Below are positions 59,323 to 64,000 of a stretch of DNA of 64,000 bases, in pieces; the stretch's first letter is position 1, and each line of letters begins with the position of its first letter. Both the position numbers and the translations under genes were made by a program. The stretch lies in contig NZ_CP046256.1 in assembly GCF_009720145.1 (NCBI RefSeq), positions 124,001-188,000 on the forward strand. The letters run 5' to 3'. Origin of the DNA: Sphingobium sp. CAP-1 (GTDB lineage: Bacteria; Pseudomonadota; Alphaproteobacteria; Sphingomonadales; Sphingomonadaceae). A model generated the notes under the pieces. The model made no database searches and had not been told where the DNA came from. It saw only the letters and a program-made list of their open reading frames with translations.

Positions 59323-60186
59323 TCATGGGGAAAGCGCGTAGTCCAATCCGATATCGGCCGCGGGAGCACTTTGGGTGATGCGCCCGACTGATACAAAATC
59401 GACGCCAGTCGACGCGATTTCCCTAATCGTATCGAGCCGCACGCCGCCTGACGCTTCGATGGGGACGCGGCCGCCGACAAGGGCGACGGCCTCTTTGAGC
59501 TTGGCAGGAGACATGTTGTCGCAAAGCAGACGATCCGCCCCCGCCATCAGCGCAGGCTCGATTTGTTCGATCCCGTCAACCTCGACCTGGACTTCCAGCC
59601 CGGTATTGGCGGCTTTCGCAGCCTTGACCGCTTCGACAATGCTGCCAGCGGCGGCGATGTGGTTGTCCTTGATCAGGATACCGTCATCCAGACGCATGCG
59701 ATGATTCCGCGCCCCGCCCACCTTGGCGGCATATTTCTCGATCGCCCGAAGACCGGGAATTGTCTTGCGCGTATCGAGAAGGACGCAATCCGTACCGGCG
59801 ATCGCTTCGGCATAAGATCGCGTCACCGTCGCGATGCCGGTCAGGTGCTGGAGCGTATTGAGAGCGGACCTCTCGGCCGCGAGCATGAGCTGCGCGCTTC
59901 CCGCAATTCGCATGAGGGGCTGCCCAGCGGCAACATTGTCCCCATCCTGCACCAGGAATTCGATAGCGACCTCGGGGTCGAGCTTACCGAAAAACGCGGC
60001 TGCCAGCTGGAGCCCGGCAACCACTATCGGTTGCCGGGCAGCCAGAACGGCGGAAAAGCGCGCGCTGGCGGGGACTGACACACGGCTCGTGACGTCTCCG
60101 CTCCCCAGATCCTCACTCAGAACATAATCGACGAAGTTGTCGAGTTGTTGCTGATCCAGGCCCGCGATCAAATCCGACTCACGCAT
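59323..60186 (-). CDS. nadC: Quinolinate phosphoribosyltransferase (NadC-like)
   Basis: 287 residues, normal length. The family blocks are present: ERSALNTLQHLTGIAT, LLDTRKTIPGLRAIEKYAAK, VGGARNHRMRLDDGILIKDN, and IEASGGVRLDTI. The enzyme makes nicotinate mononucleotide from quinolinate and PRPP in NAD synthesis. The ATG overlaps the oxygenase stop by one base (TGATG), so it is translated with a catabolic enzyme, an unusual setting. Substrate residues look conserved, so ordinary NadC activity is likely. Confidence 0.92.
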   Translation of the reverse strand: MRESDLIAGLDQQQLDNFVDYVLSEDLGSGDVTSRVSVPASARFSAVLAARQPIVVAGLQLAAAFFGKLDPEVAIEFLVQDGDNVAAGQPLMRIAGSAQLMLAAERSALNTLQHLTGIATVTRSYAEAIAGTDCVLLDTRKTIPGLRAIEKYAAKVGGARNHRMRLDDGILIKDNHIAAAGSIVEAVKAAKAANTGLEVQVEVDGIEQIEPALMAGADRLLCDNMSPAKLKEAVALVGGRVPIEASGGVRLDTIREIASTGVDFVSVGRITQSAPAADIGLDYALSP

Positions 60187-61520
60187 CAGGAAACCGCGTC
60201 CGCCAGATCTTCAACTTCTTCCTTGTCGGCGAAGACGCCGGTCAAGCGCCTCTCCTCCTCGGAGACGTTGATCAGCCGCCAGTCATCGCCCTTGGGGACC
60301 ATGCCCTCGAACGACATGAGCTTCGCCAGTGGCACGCGCGGTTCTACAGCACCCAGTGCCGGCTCGCCTTTCTGAACAGCCTGGGCGGCGCGATACATCT
60401 GGGTGCGGAAGGTGAAGATCGCCTTGTCGCTCGAGCCGAGCAGATCCTCGCTGCGGTCGGCGATCGGCCCCATCGATTCCCACATCGCCATGTCCTGACA
60501 GGGAATGCCGTAGATGCCGGTAAAGTCGCCGGCTTTCATCAGGGCCCGGTCCTGCAGATAGTTGTTTTCGGCGTTGCGCCGCTTTTTGAAGGTAACGGGC
60601 TCGACGTCCTTGCCAATCTCCGCCCCGCAGAACTTGCGCCAGGCATCCTGACTGATGCCCTTCGTCGGATGCCAGGCGATCCAATAGAACATGGTGTTCA
60701 CATCGTCGATCGGAACCAGCATCTGTGACAGATGATATTGGTCGTTGGACGGGATGTGCACCGTGAACGGAGCCTGGAACAGAGTCATGCGTACATAGTC
60801 CTGCTTGTCCGCATCGATGATCGGCTTGCGGATAGCAGCATAACGAAAGCCGAACGGCGTTTTCTGCACTTCAATCTTGGGCGCCTTGTCGGCCGACGGG
60901 CGAAGCCACGCGGTGTCCGTAGCCGTCGAGCCGCTTACTTCGGTGGCCGTCGGCATGTTCGATGAATGCAGGCTCGAACTGTGCGCCGAATCGATCGACC
61001 CTTCGAGAACCTGCGCCCAGTTGCAGCCGCCATGCATTTTCACGATGCTGATCTTCTCAGCCGGCGCGGCCGACCAGTTCGGCGGGCTGAAAGGGATGAC
61101 ATTTTCCGGGTCACCCATCCACACCCAGACGAAACCAGCAGATTCTACCACCGGATATGCCTTGGTCTTCATCGTGCCGCGTAGCTTTGCATCGACCGGC
61201 TCGGAAGACATGTCGACGGCATTGCCGTCCACATCGAATTTCCAGCCATGATAAAGGCAACGCAGGCCGCATTCCTCGTTGCGACCGAAGGCAAGGGAAG
61301 CGCGCCGGTGCGGGCACAGCTCGTCGAGCGCACCGATGCGCCCCTCCGTATTGCGGAACACGACCATGTTCTCACCCAGCAAGCGAACACGCAACGGCGT
61401 GCCGTCTGGCTCGGCGACGTCCTCGATCATGCAGGCGGGCAACCAGTGCTGCCGCATCAGCTTCCCCATTGGGGCCTCGCCCTCCACACGGCAAAGCAGA
61501 TCATTTTGTTCCGGAGTCAT
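60186..61520 (-). CDS. Rieske oxygenase, phthalate 4,5-dioxygenase-like (Pht3 family)
   Basis: 444 residues. The Rieske [2Fe-2S] ligands are Cys69 and His71 (CPHRR) and Cys88 and His91 (CLYHGW). The mononuclear iron site is in EGSIDSAHSSSLH, with His180 and His185 and the bridging Asp177. Length and sequence style match the phthalate 4,5-dioxygenase/vanillate-demethylase-like group (single alpha subunit type). Substrate is inferred to be an aromatic carboxylate such as phthalate, because dihydrodiol-dehydrogenase and decarboxylase homologues follow on the other strand. First gene of the minus-strand operon. Confidence 0.9.
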   Translation of the reverse strand: MTPEQNDLLCRVEGEAPMGKLMRQHWLPACMIEDVAEPDGTPLRVRLLGENMVVFRNTEGRIGALDELCPHRRASLAFGRNEECGLRCLYHGWKFDVDGNAVDMSSEPVDAKLRGTMKTKAYPVVESAGFVWVWMGDPENVIPFSPPNWSAAPAEKISIVKMHGGCNWAQVLEGSIDSAHSSSLHSSNMPTATEVSGSTATDTAWLRPSADKAPKIEVQKTPFGFRYAAIRKPIIDADKQDYVRMTLFQAPFTVHIPSNDQYHLSQMLVPIDDVNTMFYWIAWHPTKGISQDAWRKFCGAEIGKDVEPVTFKKRRNAENNYLQDRALMKAGDFTGIYGIPCQDMAMWESMGPIADRSEDLLGSSDKAIFTFRTQMYRAAQAVQKGEPALGAVEPRVPLAKLMSFEGMVPKGDDWRLINVSEEERRLTGVFADKEEVEDLADAVS

Positions 61521-61652
61521 TAGCTACCCTCCTCATTTTGGCTTGGCACGAAGACGAATCACCCTCAGGATGCGCCCTTGAAATTACTTCTATATCGTAG
61601 TAATGGCTTTTTCAAGCCTGATTTTCGGGTTGAAGGGAGCGGCAGGCAAAGA
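61521..61652. promoter_or_regulatory. Divergent control region of the catabolic cluster
   Basis: The intergenic space between the oxygenase and the dehydrogenase. ATTACT (61583-61588) and AGTAAT (61599-61604) form a 6-bp dyad with ten bases between, suitable for a dimeric regulator. TTGAAA (61579-61584) may act as a -35 for the plus-strand genes. No regulator gene lies next to it in this window. Confidence 0.45.
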
Positions 61653-62840
61653 ATGGCAAATGCGTTGCGACTAGGAATCATTGGGCTCGGCCGGGGTTTC
61701 ATGCTCACTCTGCCTGCGCTGAAGGCCGATTCTCGCGTAGCGCTTGCCGGGGCTTTCGACCTGCGCCGCGAAGCTCGGGAACGCTTCGCGGACGAATTCG
61801 GCGCGCCGGCGTTCGATACGCTCGACGCGCTCTTGTATTCGCCGGTTATCGATGCGGTTTATATAGCCACCCCGCATGAGTTGCATGCCGAGCAGGCCAT
61901 CGCCGCTCTGCGGGCTGGAAAGCATGTGCTGGTCGAAAAGCCGATGGCGACAACGCTTGCAGATTGCGCGCGTATAGAGCGCGCCGCCGCCGATGCCGGC
62001 AAGGTGCTCGTGGTCGGACCCAGCCACGGCTTCGATGCACCCGTACAGGCTGCCGCGCAATTGGTTGCCTCAGGCAGGTTCGGTGCCGTGCGGATGGTCA
62101 CGGCGCTCAACTTCACCGATTTCATGTTCCGGCCCAGGCGTCCGGAAGAACTGGATAGCGCCCGTGGCGGCGGCGTCGTCTACAGCCAAGCGGCGCACCA
62201 GATCGATGTCGTGCGCCGCCTTGTCGGGCAGCCCGTTTCATCTGTTCGCGCCGTCGCCGCCAACTGGGATAGCAGCCGCCCGAGCGAAGGCGCCTATACG
62301 GCGCTGGTGACATTTGAAGCCGGTGCTGCAGCGTCGCTGACCTATAGCGGATATGCGCATTATGACAGCGACGAACTGGTGGGGTGGATAGCGGAGCTTG
62401 GCTATGACAAGGACCCGGATCGCTACGGCGAGGCGCGTAAGAGGCTTGCGACGCTATCATCGCAGGATGAAATCGAAGCCAAACTGAAGCGCACATACGG
62501 CGTCCCGGCTGTCGCTGCCGACACGCCAGCGCCGCATCATGAGCATTTCGGTTTCATCATCGTCAGCTGCGACCGCGCGGACCTGAAACTGTCGCCCAAG
62601 GGGCTCTCAATTTATGGGGACACCGAACGCGATTTCCAGCCGATCGAGCCCCCTGCCCTGCCGCGCAAGGAAGTCATCGACGAGTTTGTCGGCGGTTGCC
62701 TAGGCATTCGCCGCCCGATCCATGACGGGCGCTGGGGACTTGATACCATGGCCTGTTGCGTCGCGCTCCTCGAATCGAGCCGACGCAATACGGACGTAGC
62801 GCCCAACCAACTTCTCGACACTCTATCGGAGAAACCGTGA
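61653..62840 (+). CDS. Gfo/Idh/MocA dehydrogenase, phthalate-dihydrodiol dehydrogenase-like (Pht4 family)
   Basis: 395 residues from ATG 61653. The N-terminal NAD(P) fold begins LRLGIIGLGRGFMLTLPALK, followed by the family motif HVLVEKPMATTLADCARIER (EKP). The C-terminal domain contains DSARGGGVVYSQAAHQIDVV, with the GG and the catalytic His. In the pseudomonad phthalate pathway Pht4 oxidises cis-4,5-dihydrodihydroxyphthalate to the diol; the neighbours support the same step here. Co-transcribed with the decarboxylase gene, two bases apart. Confidence 0.88.
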   Translation: MANALRLGIIGLGRGFMLTLPALKADSRVALAGAFDLRREARERFADEFGAPAFDTLDALLYSPVIDAVYIATPHELHAEQAIAALRAGKHVLVEKPMATTLADCARIERAAADAGKVLVVGPSHGFDAPVQAAAQLVASGRFGAVRMVTALNFTDFMFRPRRPEELDSARGGGVVYSQAAHQIDVVRRLVGQPVSSVRAVAANWDSSRPSEGAYTALVTFEAGAAASLTYSGYAHYDSDELVGWIAELGYDKDPDRYGEARKRLATLSSQDEIEAKLKRTYGVPAVAADTPAPHHEHFGFIIVSCDRADLKLSPKGLSIYGDTERDFQPIEPPALPRKEVIDEFVGGCLGIRRPIHDGRWGLDTMACCVALLESSRRNTDVAPNQLLDTLSEKP

Positions 62841-62842
62841 CA

Positions 62843-63835
62843 ATGACCAGACTGAGCCTTTCCCTCGCCTGTTGGGGCTATGACCGCACCGAAGCCCTCC
62901 AGACGGGCGCGGTCCGGCCCGACGGCATCGACCTCAACTTTCAGGTTCTGGATGTCGAGGAAACCTTCTTCCGCATGCTGCGCAATCGAGAATTCGATGT
63001 CGCTGAACTGTCGATGTCGTCCTATTGCGTGACCCTGGGCCGCGAGAATCCTGGCTTCATCGCCATTCCCGTCTTTCCTTCGCGCTTCTTCCGCCACTCC
63101 TGCATTTTCGTCTCCGCCAAAAGCGGCATCGAAAAGCCCGAGGATCTCGTCGGCAAGCGGATCGGCGTGCCTGAATATCAGATGACGGCTCCGGTCTGGA
63201 TCCGCGGCATCCTGCAGGACGAGTATGGCATTGATCCTGCGTCGGTCACCTACGTCACGGGTGGTGAAGAGGAGCCGGGGCGCGAGGAGAAGCTGAAGCT
63301 CAATCTACCCGACAAGTTCAAGGTCGAGCCGATCGGACCCACCCAGACCTTGAAGCGCATGCTGGCGGATGGAGAGATCGATGCGCTGCATACTGCGCGG
63401 GCGCCGTCGACCTTCTATTCGGAGCCGGGCAAGGTTCGGCGCCTCTTCCCCAATTTTGTGGACGTTGAAAAAGCCTATTTCGCGAAGACAGGAATCTTCC
63501 CGATCATGCATGTCGTGGCCATCCGGCGAGACGTGTATGAGAAGAATCGATGGATTGCTCAGGCGCTTTACAAGGCATTCGTAGAAGCCCAGCGGTTGAG
63601 CTATGAACAATTGTTGGTGTCGGCATCGCTGAAAACGATGTTGCCATGGCAGATCGCCGCAGTGGAGGACACTATTGCTACGATGGGCAGGGAATGGTGG
63701 CCCTATGGCATCGAAAAGAACCGCCACGTCATCGAGACATTCACGCGTTACCATCACGAGCAGGGCCTGTCGCCCCGCCAGCTCACCATAGAAGAGATGT
63801 TCGCGCCCGAGACTTTCGCCGAGTTCCGCATCTAA
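62843..63835 (+). CDS. 4,5-dihydroxyphthalate decarboxylase-like protein (Pht5 family)
   Basis: 330 residues from ATG 62843, which lies two bases after the preceding stop; a GTG six bases upstream is the alternative. The sequence follows the Pht5/solute-binding-like fold: LSLACWGYDRTEALQTGAVR, then FRMLRNREFDVAELSMSSYC, then VGKRIGVPEYQMTAPVWIRG. Pht5 removes one carboxyl from 4,5-dihydroxyphthalate to give protocatechuate. Some members act in other decarboxylations, so the substrate is inferred from context. A strong hairpin follows. Confidence 0.88.
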   Translation: MTRLSLSLACWGYDRTEALQTGAVRPDGIDLNFQVLDVEETFFRMLRNREFDVAELSMSSYCVTLGRENPGFIAIPVFPSRFFRHSCIFVSAKSGIEKPEDLVGKRIGVPEYQMTAPVWIRGILQDEYGIDPASVTYVTGGEEEPGREEKLKLNLPDKFKVEPIGPTQTLKRMLADGEIDALHTARAPSTFYSEPGKVRRLFPNFVDVEKAYFAKTGIFPIMHVVAIRRDVYEKNRWIAQALYKAFVEAQRLSYEQLLVSASLKTMLPWQIAAVEDTIATMGREWWPYGIEKNRHVIETFTRYHHEQGLSPRQLTIEEMFAPETFAEFRI

Positions 63836-63870
63836 GAAACCATCCTGCACGAGGCCAGTCTACTGCTCAC

Positions 63871-63913
63871 ATGATGGTCCTCGGGACACGTTTAATATCC
63901 CGAGGACCATCAT
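63871..63913. terminator. 16-bp hairpin after the decarboxylase gene
   Basis: ATGATGGTCCTCGGGA (63871-63886) pairs perfectly with TCCCGAGGACCATCAT (63898-63913) around an 11-base AT-rich loop. No T-run follows; it may stop or protect the transcript, and could work for both strands. The last 87 bases of the window beyond it show no gene. Confidence 0.55.
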
Positions 63914-64000
63914 AGGAATATGGGTTTCGGGTGCCGGGTACGGTTTTGCGATGCGTTCGTGCGGCGTCTGTGCGAGTGGAGGATCGGTTGAACCCGTCAG

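Noticed and set aside
1..64000. CRISPR arrays, rRNA and tRNA genes
   Set aside because: No regularly spaced direct repeats and no rRNA- or tRNA-like sequence were seen on reading both strands.

Overview
The window looks like part of a large conjugative plasmid (or a plasmid-like integrative element) of an alphaproteobacterium, most likely a sphingomonad. This is inferred from the high GC content, the pairing of an F-type mating apparatus with a MOBF (TrwC-like) relaxase, alphaproteobacterial-type pyruvate dehydrogenase genes in which E1 beta carries its own lipoyl domain, and a phthalate-type aromatic catabolic cluster. No rRNA, tRNA or CRISPR array was seen.

Layout. 1-4.4 kb: small plasmid genes of unknown function, among them a DUF2493 protein cut by the window edge, two hairpins with different stems but the same loop, an 18-bp inverted repeat, and a probable oriT/leader region. 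4.4-10 kb: a trwABC-like mobilization operon (ribbon-helix-helix accessory protein, coupling ATPase, relaxase-helicase). 10-11.5 kb: three small genes, one with a DUF2726 domain. 11.5-17.7 kb: a LysR regulator divergent from a complete pdhA-pdhB-pdhC-lpdA operon. 17.7-19.9 kb: a tyrosine recombinase facing a 56-residue gene and a membrane protein. 19.9-25.3 kb: a defence or toxin-antitoxin island with an AbiEii-like nucleotidyltransferase pair, a frameshifted gene, a three-gene operon (Phd-like protein, PIN-fold protein without its acidic residues, patatin-like phospholipase) and a DUF4935-like PIN nuclease. 25.6-28.1 kb: an IS21-family element (istA/istB). 28.2-31.1 kb: HU, a ruined thermonuclease gene, SoxR, an AAA ATPase and a small membrane protein. 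31.1-50.5 kb: one minus-strand F-type type IV secretion operon running from traA to traG. 50.9-53.4 kb: two small regulators or unknowns, a lytic transglycosylase and the front part of a broken gene. 53.5-56.0 kb: a second, inverted, nearly identical copy of the IS21 element. 56-57.4 kb: the tail of a broken gene and three small genes. 57.6-63.9 kb: a catabolic cluster made of a Rieske oxygenase, ferredoxin, ferredoxin reductase and NadC on the minus strand, divergent from a Gfo/Idh dehydrogenase and a 4,5-dihydroxyphthalate decarboxylase-like gene.

How the parts work together. The relaxase, coupling protein and F-type channel form a complete-looking self-transfer system, with the DNA-processing genes about 21 kb from the channel genes. 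The cargo is metabolic (a PDH complex and phthalate-like oxidation) plus a compact defence-like island. The two inverted IS21 copies bracket the whole tra operon and could flip it by homologous recombination. The strongest candidates for undescribed biology are the Phd / acid-less PIN / patatin operon at 22.3-24.1 kb, with a clear promoter embedded in a palindromic operator, and the pair of covarying T-arm-like hairpins at 0.6 and 3.6 kb.
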